Shown here in pieces: positions 1 through 7,705 of a DNA stretch of 41,315 bases. Source of the DNA: Ramlibacter sp. (GTDB taxonomy: Bacteria > Pseudomonadota > Gammaproteobacteria > Burkholderiales > Burkholderiaceae_C); assembly GCF_028291745.1 (NCBI RefSeq), contig NZ_JAQGNQ010000067.1, positions 1-41,315 of the forward strand. Direction: 5' to 3'. Both the position numbers and the translations under genes were made by a program. How positions within the stretch are numbered: the stretch's first letter is position 1; every line of letters begins with the position of its first letter. The notes beneath the pieces are model-generated. The model saw only the letters and a program-made list of their open reading frames with translations. It was not told the origin of the DNA and ran no database searches.

Positions 1-1453
1 GTCCCAGGGGCACGCAGCACGGGTCGAAGGTGCCGAGGAAGAAGTCGCTTTCACTGCCGCTCACCGGGTCCTGGTGCACGGCATAGAAGTCGACCAGCTC
101 CGTCGGGTCGGTGGAGAAGCCCACCCACGCCAGGCGCAGCGTGGACTCGACGGCGATGCCGCCGACGGTGCCACCACCGGTGCCCACGAGGAGGGACTCG
201 ACGAACACATACGAAGGCTGCGTGTGCGGCAGCGTATAGATGCCCACGTTGGCCTCGATCGTGTGCGCCGAGATGTACGGCCCGTTGGCATCGGCTTTCA
301 TCGTTCCGTGGAAGCCGATGGTGTCGCCGACGACCAGGGGAGCGGACAGGTTCGGGTCGGTGGACACGCCGTCAACGGCGCGCGCACCGGCCGCGTCCAT
401 CACAAACGTGGTGCAGTACGTGCCGGCAGGATTCGGCGTGAACGTCGGCAGCAGCGTCAGCGGATCGAAGGACTTGCAGTTCGGCGAGATCGGCCGGTTG
501 TACAGCGGGCAAGCGGGGTCGATGCCGGGGGTGATCGTCGCACCCGTGACCGGGTTGATGATCGGGTTGACCGGGTTCACCGACGGAATGCAGACCGGAT
601 AACCCAGTGCGGAGTGCATCGTGGGATTGTCCGTGTCGGCGGTGAAACGACCGTCGAAGCCGGGTTCACCGACGTCCACGTTCGGGTCGCCAACCTGGCC
701 GTGGATGATGCCGAAGCGGCCCACGGGGTCGTTCATGCGCACGCGGGTGACGCCTGCCACGAGCGGCGGGCACGCCGCGCCCACGGGCTGCAGCGGGCCG
801 CCGACCTGCATTTCGCCGGTGGCGTAGTCGATGCAGCTGATCATGCCTTGGCCGGCATTGAGCGACTGCTGCGAAACGAAGATCAGGCCGGCGATGTTCT
901 CGCCGTTGATCACGTTGCCGACCACGTGGATCTCGGTCGCGGGCAAGGCAGCGTTGTAGCTGGTGACCGTGCGCGAGGGATCGACCCAGGGCGTGGTGAG
1001 CACGCCCGGCGCGCCAACGGCGAAGGGGTCGCTCAGCGACAGGCCGCTGGTTCCGAGGGGGGTGCTGTCCTTGGGCGCCTGGGTGAAGAAGTCAGCCCAC
1101 GAGATCGCGAGGGCAGGCATCTGCAGGATCGTGTTGCAAGGCACGATGATCAGCTGGCCGTTGAGGGTGACCGTGCCACCGGCCAGCCGTGCATCCTTGA
1201 CCGGCAGGTTGGGGCAGCGGGCGAAGGTGGGATCCACCGTGGCCGACTCGATGTAGCCGGTGAGATCGAACTGCGGCGGCACCGGGATCGGTGCCTCGCC
1301 TGGCGGCACCAGCACGCCACCGCCGAGACCGCCATTGATCCGGCGCGCAAATGCCGGATTGGCAAACAGACATGACATGACTAGCAGGAGGAGCCACAGC
1401 CATGTGGCTGTACCCCCTCCGTACTTGTGGTGAACTGAACTAGCGAGCTTCAT
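1..1453 (-). CDS. Large secreted protein, copy 1 (partial, C-terminus beyond left edge)
   Basis: The frame is open from an ATG at 1453 to the left edge, giving 484 residues with no stop. A Sec signal peptide is visible: basic start, hydrophobic stretch (WLWLLLLVMSCLF) and a cleavage site after NPAFA, followed by RRINGGLGGGVLVPPGEA. It is a paralogue of the complete protein at 2981-5965, colinear without large gaps. GAGGGGG at about 1459-1465 (on the minus strand) serves as ribosome binding site. It lies downstream of the small peptide gene at 2100-2216 and a 646-base leader. No enzymatic motif or known family is recognised in this part; several conserved Cys and long Pro/Gly-rich loops suit an extracellular protein. 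Function unknown. Confidence 0.85.
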   Translation of the reverse strand, partial: MKLASSVHHKYGGGTATWLWLLLLVMSCLFANPAFARRINGGLGGGVLVPPGEAPIPVPPQFDLTGYIESATVDPTFARCPNLPVKDARLAGGTVTLNGQLIIVPCNTILQMPALAISWADFFTQAPKDSTPLGTSGLSLSDPFAVGAPGVLTTPWVDPSRTVTSYNAALPATEIHVVGNVINGENIAGLIFVSQQSLNAGQGMISCIDYATGEMQVGGPLQPVGAACPPLVAGVTRVRMNDPVGRFGIIHGQVGDPNVDVGEPGFDGRFTADTDNPTMHSALGYPVCIPSVNPVNPIINPVTGATITPGIDPACPLYNRPISPNCKSFDPLTLLPTFTPNPAGTYCTTFVMDAAGARAVDGVSTDPNLSAPLVVGDTIGFHGTMKADANGPYISAHTIEANVGIYTLPHTQPSYVFVESLLVGTGGGTVGGIAVESTLRLAWVGFSTDPTELVDFYAVHQDPVSGSESDFFLGTFDPCCVPLG

Positions 1454-2099
1454 GATGCCCCCTCGAGAGGAATGGTTGCTATGCCTTGAACAAGGCTGAT
1501 CCGGTTGCTTTGCTTGGCCCCTGCAAGTGGACGTCGGCAAACCTCCAGCCGTGGGTCATGGAGCATCACCTGTGCCATGTTTAGATCATTCGTATTAGTT
1601 GCGGTTGGGAACTAGCTACTAGTTGCTAAATGTGGGTAGCGCCCCCAGCTGGCAGAGAACTGCGTTCGAGAACATATTGGTTCTGCTGGTAGCACTGCGA
1701 GAATGAGACCTGTTGAAGGGGACACCGCGCGGGATGTGGGGCATGCATGGCCCACCTTCGGGGGTTGTAGTCACCCACCGGTTCCCCCGTTCACACCCAC
1801 TCCTGCGTCCTGCCGCACGACCTTGCGCGCGAAGCCAGGCAGCGACGGCCATCGAGGAGAAACGACGGGGAGAGGTGCGCAAGACGCGCCAGCCAGCGGC
1901 CGGAAGCAGCGACGTTGAAATGCGAAGGAGGGGGCGTAAGGGAAGTGCTATGGGGCACTTTGGGCATGCGAGCCGAATCGGCAGATCGCCGTGCCAATCG
2001 CGCGGTATGGAACGCGCGCTCCACGCGCAGGACGCCTGCTGTGCGCGGGGAAGCCCTGTCGGGCTGGAGCAGGTGAATGCCCCAGCCCGAAGAGGTCGG
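1454..2099 (-). other. Long leader between peptide gene 1 and large gene 1
   Basis: No convincing gene was seen in these 646 bases. Three short stretches are shared with the matching leader at 5966-6395: a block near 1518-1550 (CCCCTGCAAGT, then CGGCAAACC), a 15-base identity at 1750-1764 (GCCCACCTTCGGGGG on the plus strand) and the hairpin at 2060-2089. Between these blocks the two leaders differ in sequence and length. This pattern fits an untranslated leader with functional RNA or regulatory elements better than a lost gene. The short reading frames present do not align in protein sequence with those of the other copy. Confidence 0.5.
2060..2089 (-). promoter_or_regulatory. Conserved hairpin directly after peptide gene 1
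   Basis: Read leftwards, 11-base arms (CGGGCTGGGGC and GCTCCAGCCCG) pair with one G-U and enclose the 8-base loop ATTCACCT. It starts 11 bases after the peptide stop. The copy at 6358-6386 keeps the same fold although bases in the outer stem changed. No T-tract follows, so it is not a classic terminator; attenuation or mRNA stabilisation separating peptide from large-gene expression is inferred. Confidence 0.55.
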
Positions 2100-2216
2100 T
2101 CAGATACCGACGCAGCGGCTGATGCCGGCGATGTACGTCACCACGATGTTGCTGATGCTGCTCTTGCTGGCCTGCTTCGCGCCCGCGCCAGCGCGGACAT
2201 TGGTCTTGACTTTCAT
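2100..2216 (-). CDS. Small peptide 1 (38 aa), possible modified or signalling peptide
   Basis: ATG at 2216 to TGA at 2100-2102 encodes 38 residues. The start is MKVKTNVRAGAG, the middle AKQASKSSI, the end YIAGISRCVGI, with one Cys five residues... four before the C-terminus. A good ribosome binding site (GGAGAAG, 7 bases spacing) precedes the ATG. A second gene at 6396-6533 encodes a homologue with identical first 12 and last 7 residues, which strongly supports translation. There is no signal peptide or membrane segment. The gene heads a unit with the secreted protein downstream. A leader/core layout typical of ribosomally made modified peptides is possible, but no modifying enzyme or exporter gene is adjacent. 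Function unknown. Confidence 0.75.
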   Translation of the reverse strand: MKVKTNVRAGAGAKQASKSSISNIVVTYIAGISRCVGI

Positions 2217-2247
2217 TTGGCTTCTCCGGTGTGGTCGTTCGGTGGTG

Positions 2248-2272
2248 CATCACCGGCCCAATGCCGGCGATA
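2248..2272 (-). promoter_or_regulatory. 5' leader hairpin of peptide gene 1
   Basis: Read leftwards, TATCGCCGGC and GCCGGTGATG pair over 10 positions (two G-U) around the loop ATTGG, 32 bases upstream of the peptide start. The equivalent at 6566-6590 has arms GATCGCTGGC and GCCGGCGATC and loop ATAGG. Positions that differ between copies stay paired, which supports a real RNA structure. It could control translation or stability of the peptide message. Confidence 0.55.
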
Positions 2273-2384
2273 CCGGCCGGAGTCCCCGTCAGGGTGCACC
2301 GGCCTGATCTCGTCCTCCTTCCAGCCTCGTCCCTGAACCTCGGGTCCGGTAAGTTAACCGGGTTACTTGGATGCAGGTGCGGAG

Positions 2385-2477
2385 TTCAAAAGTTCTAACA
2401 AGACCTGACCGCACAGTACCCGTATCGCGCGGCGCCGCCATGGCCCACGTGGTGCATTCGGCAGGAACTTTGGTGCC
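2385..2477 (-). promoter_or_regulatory. Conserved distal upstream block of unit 1 (promoter or operator candidate)
   Basis: This block matches 6670-6762 upstream of the second unit. It includes a perfect 21-base identity (2457-2477, containing GGCAGGAACTTTGG), the word GCACAGTAC at 2411-2419 and AAAGTT at 2389-2394. The distance from GCACAGTAC to the 21-base match is 46 bases in both copies. No clear sigma-70 or sigma-54 boxes were found at proper spacing. A shared promoter or activator site is inferred from conservation and position only. Confidence 0.45.
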
Positions 2478-2509
2478 GCGCTGAGGGGATCAGGGCTGGC
2501 GCCGTCGGA

Positions 2510-2756
2510 TCACCGGAACCGGAAGGTGCCCGGAACGGCTTCGGGCCGGTGGAGCGCTGCCTGGACCGCCTCGGCCGACTCCGGCTGGAAGTCCGCGGTC
2601 GGCGTGTACAACTCGTGCAGCGCGAAATCGGCGGCCACTGTCCGCGCGGCGGGTGCTGTCCGCACCGTCTGGACGATTCTGAACTTGCAGGATGGCGTCC
2701 GCCCGCTTGCCAACCTTCACTGTTGCTGTCAGCCGGCCCGTATGCAGATCGAACAC
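2510..2756 (-). pseudogene. C-terminal remnant of a YVTN-type beta-propeller protein, frameshifted
   Basis: Two overlapping minus frames together resemble the end of a YncE/YVTN beta-propeller. The first, from a GTG at 2756, reads FDLHTGRLTATVKVGKRADA, like the YVTN repeat (DL.TG...ATI.VGKRPDA). After a frame change near 2690 the second frame reads RTVAADFALHELYTPTADFQ and later AVPGTFRFR, like the usual last blade (RTLA.D..TH.LY.PTA.F) and C-terminus (PGTF.V). Codon use is native and GC3-rich. No N-terminal blades were found upstream, so this is a decayed fragment. The family assignment rests on motif memory, not on a search. Confidence 0.55.
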
Positions 2757-2917
2757 TCCCGGTTCGCGAGAGTGATTTCAGGCACCTTGCAGAGCGCATT
2801 GCGGAGCGTGGAGCCGCTGCTTGTTCTTCCCGGGTGCTGAGGCGAGCCTGAGCCCCCGGCAGGGCCCAGGCGCGCATCCCTGTACGCCTGCTTCCCTGGT
2901 TGCGCTCGCGCAAAAGC

Positions 2918-2964
2918 AGAGGCCCCTGCGGCCTGCCGGTGAGGGCAGGGCCGCAGGGGCCTCT
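2918..2964 (-). terminator. Intrinsic terminator after large gene 2
   Basis: A perfect 16-base inverted repeat (2918-2933 with 2949-2964, arms AGAGGCCCCTGCGGCC) has a 15-base loop and lies 16 bases past the stop of the large gene. Read leftwards it is followed by GCTTTTG, a short T-run. It should end transcription of unit 2 before unit 1 begins, so the two units probably have separate promoters. Confidence 0.75.
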
Positions 2965-2980
2965 CACGTTGTCTGCTGCC

Positions 2981-5965
2981 TCAGCGGATCGTGAATACCG
3001 CGTTGCCTTGCGAGACGCTTGCCGCCCCGCCCAGGCTGGACTTCACCGTCACCGTGGTCGGCGCCACCAGCACGGCAGGAACCTGCGACGTGTCCTGGAT
3101 CAGGCCCGTCGCGTTGCCAACCCAGCATGCGGTCGGTCCGCACAGCGGAGCCGGCGCATTCGGCACATCGGCGGCGGTGTACTTCAGCGGCACCGTGATC
3201 GGCAGCGCCGTGCTGCCAGGCACGTTGGCAGGCAGGGTGTTGTTCACCAGGATCGCGTTCATCGTCATGCCCGCGGGCAGCGCGTTGATGTCGGTCTCGT
3301 TCGAACTCGCGGTGATGTTCAACTTGCCGAGGTCAGCGGGTGCCCCGACGCGGCTCACGATCGGGCGGTAGGTCACTGCCGTGATCGTCACGAAGTCGGA
3401 CAGGACGGCCGGGCTCTTCACCGTGATCGTGCCGCTGGTGGTCTGCAGTCCGTTGGCCGGATCTGTCACGACAGCCACGAAGCTGAACGTCGCCGGCGAA
3501 GGGCTCACCGGCACCGTGACCGTCGCCACACCTGTCTGGTTCGGAGGCGTTCCACTGGTCGGCTGCAGTGCGATGCCCACCGACGGGCCACCCGTCTGGC
3601 GGAAGCTGATCGTGACCGGGCTCAGGCCGTTGTTGGCCTTGGCCGTCGCGTTCAGCGTCACGAGCGAGCCTGACTGCGTGCCACTCGTCTTCGTGACGAT
3701 CGGCGGCTTGGTGTTCACCACAGCGGGCGTGAACGTGATGTTCGCGATCGCTGTCGGCAAGACACCGTTGGACACCGCCGAAGTGATGAGGATCGGGGTG
3801 GTGCTGGTCGTGGTGATCGTGGCCGTGACGGAGACCGGCGAGACTCCCGTGGTGGGCAGGCAGGTGCCGCACGAGAACTGGACGCCCGCAGCGGTCGTCC
3901 GCCACGAGTACAACATGTCCGTGGCCGGCGTGTTGGGGTTGGTGGCCGTCACGGTGAGCGTCACCACGTGCGGCAGTCCGTCGGCGATGACGGAGCCCGC
4001 CGAGGCCAGTGCATTGATGACCGGGGCGACCGGCTGGACTGGCGGGGTCAACGGCACGCCGGGTGCGACGCCGACGGCCGTGGCCTGTGGGCACAGCGAA
4101 GTGTGGAAAGTCGGGTCGGCCATCGGCAGGGCCCAGGGGGCCGGATCCAGTTGGCCGACGACGGGCGACAGCGTGCCAGGCCCGTCCAGGGGACCGGAGC
4201 CGCAGAACAGGAACGGCATGTCCTGCAGGTTGGCCGGAATGATCGGTCCGCCGAGCGACAGGTTCTCGCCAAAGATGTACTCGAAGTTCGGCAGGAAGTA
4301 CTTGCCGACCGTGAGTCCGTTGGCGTTCCGAGTGACGGTCGCTTGCATGGCGACCGGATCCGGCGTGACGGGCGGCGCCATCATGCAGCGGGTCTGCAAC
4401 TGGGGCGTGTTCGCAGCGTTGATGCCAGGGGGCTCGCACATGGTGCGGCTGACCGCGCGGTAGTTGCGCGTCGGGTCGCCGAACACGCCAAGGTTGTTCA
4501 CCGGCGAGCGGAAGCGTCCCAGCGGCGTGCAGCAGGGATCGAACGTGCCGAGGAAGAAGTCGCTTTCGCTGCCGGTGAGCGGGTCCTGGTGCACGGCGTA
4601 GAAGTCGACCAGCTCGGTGGGGTCCGACGCCCAACCCACCCACGCCAGGCGCAGCGTCGATTCGACGGCGATGCCGCCGACGGTGCCGCCACCGGTGCCT
4701 ACGAGCAGCGATTCGATGAAGGTGTATGACGGCTGCGTGTGCGGCTGGGTATAGATGCCCAGGTTCGCTTCGATGGTGTGCGCGGAGATGTACGGGCCGT
4801 TGCCATCGGCCTTCATCGTTCCGTGGAACCCGATGGTGTCGCCGATGACCAGCGGCGCCGAGACGTTCGGATCGGTCGAGACGCCGTCAGCCGCGTGCGC
4901 GCCGGGCATGTCCATCACCCAGGTGGAGCAGTAGGTGCCGGGCGGGTTGGGCGTGAAGGCGGGCAGCAGCGTCAGCGGATCGAAGGACCGGCAGTTCGGC
5001 GAGATCGGCCGGTTGTACAGCGGGCAAGCGGGGTCGATGCCGGGGGTGATCGTCGCACCCGTGACCGGGTTGATGATCGGGTTGACCGGGTTCACCGAGG
5101 GAATGCACACCGGATAGCCCAGTGCGGAGTGCATCGTGGGATTGTCCGTGTCGGCGGTGAAGCGCTTGTCGAAGCCAGGTTCCCAGACGTCCGCTGCGGG
5201 ATCGCCGGGCTGGCCGTGGATGATGCCGAAGCGGCCCACGGGGTCGTTCATGCGCACGCGGGTGACGCCTGCCACGAGCGGCGGGCACGCCGCGCCCACG
5301 GGCTGCAGCGCGCCGCCGACCTGCATTTCGCCGGTGGCGTAGTCGATGCAGCTGATCACGCCCTGGCCGGCGTTGAGCGAATGCTGCGACACGAAGATCA
5401 GGCCGGCGATGTAGTCGCCGTTGACCACGTTGCCGACCACGTGGATCTCGGTCGCGGGCAGCGCAGCGTTGTAGCTGGTGGCCGTGCGCGAAGGATCGAC
5501 CCAGGGCGTATCCAGCAAGCCCGGTGCACCCGCGGCGAACGGATCGCTCAGCGCCAGGCCGCTCGTTCCGGGCGGCGTGATGTCCTTGGGCGCGGACGTG
5601 AAGAAGTCAGCCCACGACGTTGCGAACGCGGGCATCTGCAGCACGGTATTGCAGGGCACGACGATCAGTTGCCCGTTGAGGGTGACCGTGCCGCCGGCGA
5701 GGCGCGGATCCTTGACCGGGAGATTGGGACAGCGGCCGAACGTGGGATCCACCGTGGCCGATTCGATGTAGCCGGTGAGATCGAACTGAGTGGGGACGGG
5801 CACCGGTGCCTCGCCGGGCGGCACCAGGACGCCACCGCCGAGTCCGCCATTGATGCGTCTTGCGAATGCCGGATTGGCGAACAGACACGACAGGACCAGC
5901 AAGGCGAGCCACAGCCATGTGGCTGGCTCTCCGCGCCTGTAGTGCACGGAGCGAACGGATTTCAT
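2981..5965 (-). CDS. Large secreted protein with Ig/PKD-like C-terminal repeats, copy 2 (994 aa)
   Basis: The ATG at 5965 follows GAGGAGG. Residues 1-36 form a Sec signal peptide (WLWLALLVLSCLF, cleavage after NPAFA). Residues about 37-640 form a Cys-containing region without a recognised fold. From about 655 on, the protein consists of beta-rich, Thr/Val/Pro-rich repeats resembling PKD or Ig-like domains (segments such as HVVTLTVTATNPN, VSVTATITTT, TFSFVAVVTDP). It ends NAVFTIR with no LPXTG, PEP-CTERM or transmembrane anchor, so secretion or outer-surface location is inferred. It is a paralogue of the gene at 1-1453 and follows the 45-residue peptide gene. No catalytic motif was seen. Export beyond the periplasm and function are unknown. 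Confidence 0.9.
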   Translation of the reverse strand: MKSVRSVHYRRGEPATWLWLALLVLSCLFANPAFARRINGGLGGGVLVPPGEAPVPVPTQFDLTGYIESATVDPTFGRCPNLPVKDPRLAGGTVTLNGQLIVVPCNTVLQMPAFATSWADFFTSAPKDITPPGTSGLALSDPFAAGAPGLLDTPWVDPSRTATSYNAALPATEIHVVGNVVNGDYIAGLIFVSQHSLNAGQGVISCIDYATGEMQVGGALQPVGAACPPLVAGVTRVRMNDPVGRFGIIHGQPGDPAADVWEPGFDKRFTADTDNPTMHSALGYPVCIPSVNPVNPIINPVTGATITPGIDPACPLYNRPISPNCRSFDPLTLLPAFTPNPPGTYCSTWVMDMPGAHAADGVSTDPNVSAPLVIGDTIGFHGTMKADGNGPYISAHTIEANLGIYTQPHTQPSYTFIESLLVGTGGGTVGGIAVESTLRLAWVGWASDPTELVDFYAVHQDPLTGSESDFFLGTFDPCCTPLGRFRSPVNNLGVFGDPTRNYRAVSRTMCEPPGINAANTPQLQTRCMMAPPVTPDPVAMQATVTRNANGLTVGKYFLPNFEYIFGENLSLGGPIIPANLQDMPFLFCGSGPLDGPGTLSPVVGQLDPAPWALPMADPTFHTSLCPQATAVGVAPGVPLTPPVQPVAPVINALASAGSVIADGLPHVVTLTVTATNPNTPATDMLYSWRTTAAGVQFSCGTCLPTTGVSPVSVTATITTTSTTPILITSAVSNGVLPTAIANITFTPAVVNTKPPIVTKTSGTQSGSLVTLNATAKANNGLSPVTISFRQTGGPSVGIALQPTSGTPPNQTGVATVTVPVSPSPATFSFVAVVTDPANGLQTTSGTITVKSPAVLSDFVTITAVTYRPIVSRVGAPADLGKLNITASSNETDINALPAGMTMNAILVNNTLPANVPGSTALPITVPLKYTAADVPNAPAPLCGPTACWVGNATGLIQDTSQVPAVLVAPTTVTVKSSLGGAASVSQGNAVFTIR

Positions 5966-6395
5966 GATGCCTCCTCGGGGGGATGTTTGCGACGCCGAAA
6001 AAAGCTGATCGGAATTGCGTCACCCAGCCCCTGCAAGTCGGCATTCGGCAAACCACCAGCCCGTCCGGTGACGAGCATCACGTGTGCCTAGATGGAAGCC
6101 CTTGGTTCTAAATGCAACAGGAATGTACCAACTGCGTCTTATATGCGTGAAGCGTCTCCACTTTGCACGCAAATTCGCGACGGAGCACCTTCGTTCCATC
6201 CGGTGGTGGTGCCGGCAGCAGAACGATGAGGGCCAGGCCGGGCCCGAATGTGGGGGGTCAGAGAGCCCACCTTCGGGGGAGTAGTGCCCCAGTGGCCGGA
6301 CTTTTCCCACGTGCGCACGACAGAAATGCGGCGCGGTTCCTGCGAGTGATCCGCGATCGGGGTGGAGCCGGTGAGAGCCCCACCCGAGCGCAGGG
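5966..6395 (-). other. Long leader between peptide gene 2 and large gene 2
   Basis: These 430 bases carry no convincing gene. They share with 1454-2099 the CCCCTGCAAGT / CGGCAAACC block (6029-6061), the 15-base element at 6265-6279 and the hairpin at 6358-6386. On the minus strand the 15-base element (CCCCCGAAGGTGGGC) is followed within 20 bases by CCCAC in both copies, so a small GTGGG/CCCAC stem can form with a variable loop. A cis-acting RNA role is inferred. Confidence 0.5.
6358..6386 (-). promoter_or_regulatory. Conserved hairpin directly after peptide gene 2
   Basis: Read leftwards, CGGGTGGGGC and GCTCCACCCCG pair with one bulged C and one G-U around the loop TCTCACCG. It begins 10 bases after the peptide stop and is the counterpart of 2060-2089. 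No T-run follows. Confidence 0.55.
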
Positions 6396-6533
6396 CTAGA
6401 TCCCGACGCAGCGGCTGATTGCGGGGATGTACGTGTACAGCAGTTGCACGATGCTGCTCTTGCTGGTCTGCTTCTGGCCAGGGGCGCTGGCACTACCGCC
6501 GGCGCCGGCACGGACGTTGGTCTTGACTTTCAT
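6396..6533 (-). CDS. Small peptide 2 (45 aa), possible modified or signalling peptide
   Basis: ATG at 6533 to TAG at 6396-6398 encodes 45 residues: start MKVKTNVRAGAG, a Gly/Ala/Ser insert (GSASAPG), then QKQTSKSSI, and the end YIPAISRCVGI. A ribosome binding site (GGAGAG, 7 bases spacing) precedes it. Relative to the peptide at 2100-2216 the N-terminus and the last seven residues, including the single Cys, are identical while the middle varies. That pattern suggests selection on both ends. There is no signal peptide or membrane helix. The gene diverges from dcd and heads the unit that ends with the 994-residue secreted protein. Role unknown. Confidence 0.78.
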   Translation of the reverse strand: MKVKTNVRAGAGGSASAPGQKQTSKSSIVQLLYTYIPAISRCVGI

Positions 6534-6565
6534 TTCGTTCTCTCCAGTGTGGGTGCTTGAAGGTA

Positions 6566-6590
6566 GATCGCCGGCCCTATGCCAGCGATC
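6566..6590 (-). promoter_or_regulatory. 5' leader hairpin of peptide gene 2
   Basis: Read leftwards, GATCGCTGGC pairs with GCCGGCGATC (10 pairs, one G-U) around the loop ATAGG, 33 bases before the start codon. It matches the fold at 2248-2272 with loop ATTGG and pairing-preserving differences. Confidence 0.55.
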
Positions 6591-6669
6591 TCCGGTGGGA
6601 GTTCCCCTTGCGGTGGACTCCCGCGTGGCTTCGTCTTCCTCCCAATGCCAGCTGAGGCAGGGAATGACA

Positions 6670-6762
6670 TCGAAAGTTGTACACGAGGCCCTGGTGCACA
6701 GTACTCTCGCGGCCTGCCGGTGACAGGGCCCATAGGGAGCTTTCGGCAGGAACTTTGGTGCC
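6670..6762 (-). promoter_or_regulatory. Conserved distal upstream block of unit 2 (promoter or operator candidate)
   Basis: Counterpart of 2385-2477: 21 identical bases at 6742-6762, GCACAGTAC at 6696-6704 with the same 46-base offset, and AAAGTT at 6673-6678. It lies in the divergent region between the peptide gene and dcd, about 210 bases from the peptide start. A TAGAAT at 6823-6828 could be the -10 box of dcd, but no matching -35 was found. Confidence 0.45.
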
Positions 6763-6846
6763 TTGTGGCGGGGTGGGAGGCGGCGCGTGGCAACCCGACG
6801 GGGGGCGCCCCGCGCGTCGCCCTAGAATCCCCCGCAGAGGACCCCG

Positions 6847-7413
<567 letters not shown>

Positions 7414-7705
7414 GCGCGCAGGACGCGAGGGTCGCGCAGAAGCGGCGACACGTGTGCGCTCGCTTCGCAAGACTGGCGGCGGCCAGGGTGGTCGCCGCGC
7501 AACAGGCGCGTGCAGCACTGGCCATCGACGCGGGCGGCGCGACGAAGGGCGGCTGCGGCGGCATCGCTCACCCCTTCGCCCATTGGATCATGTTGGTCCG
7601 CAGCAAGCTGTGCCGTTTAGCTTTCGTCCTACAGCAGTTCGCGCTTGCCACGATGGCCGGCCGATGGGGCGAAGCCTAGGATGGCTGCACCCAAGGAAGT
7701 CCGTC

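Noticed and set aside
74..1375. 433-codon plus-strand frame, with a 450-codon counterpart at 4739-6091
   Set aside because: They are antisense to the two paralogous secreted-protein genes; their similarity follows from the sense paralogy. Composition (Arg, His, Asp, Gly) is shadow-like.
2457..2477. Possible sigma-54 promoter in the conserved block (GGCAC ... CCTGC on the minus strand)
   Set aside because: The spacing of GG and GC elements does not fit the -24/-12 pattern.
6240..6310. Cobalamin- or glycine-riboswitch-like words (CCGAAGG, GGGAAAAGTCCGG) in the leader
   Set aside because: Only short fragments match; the required paired cores of those riboswitches are absent.
6020..6511. 163-codon minus-strand frame overlapping the second peptide gene in another frame
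   Set aside because: Its sequence is not alignable as protein with the corresponding leader of the first unit, and it lacks a ribosome binding site. The 45-residue frame is the conserved one.
7414..7705. Small frames between dcd and the 109-residue protein
   Set aside because: No ribosome binding site, no conserved-looking composition; they are antisense or shadow frames.
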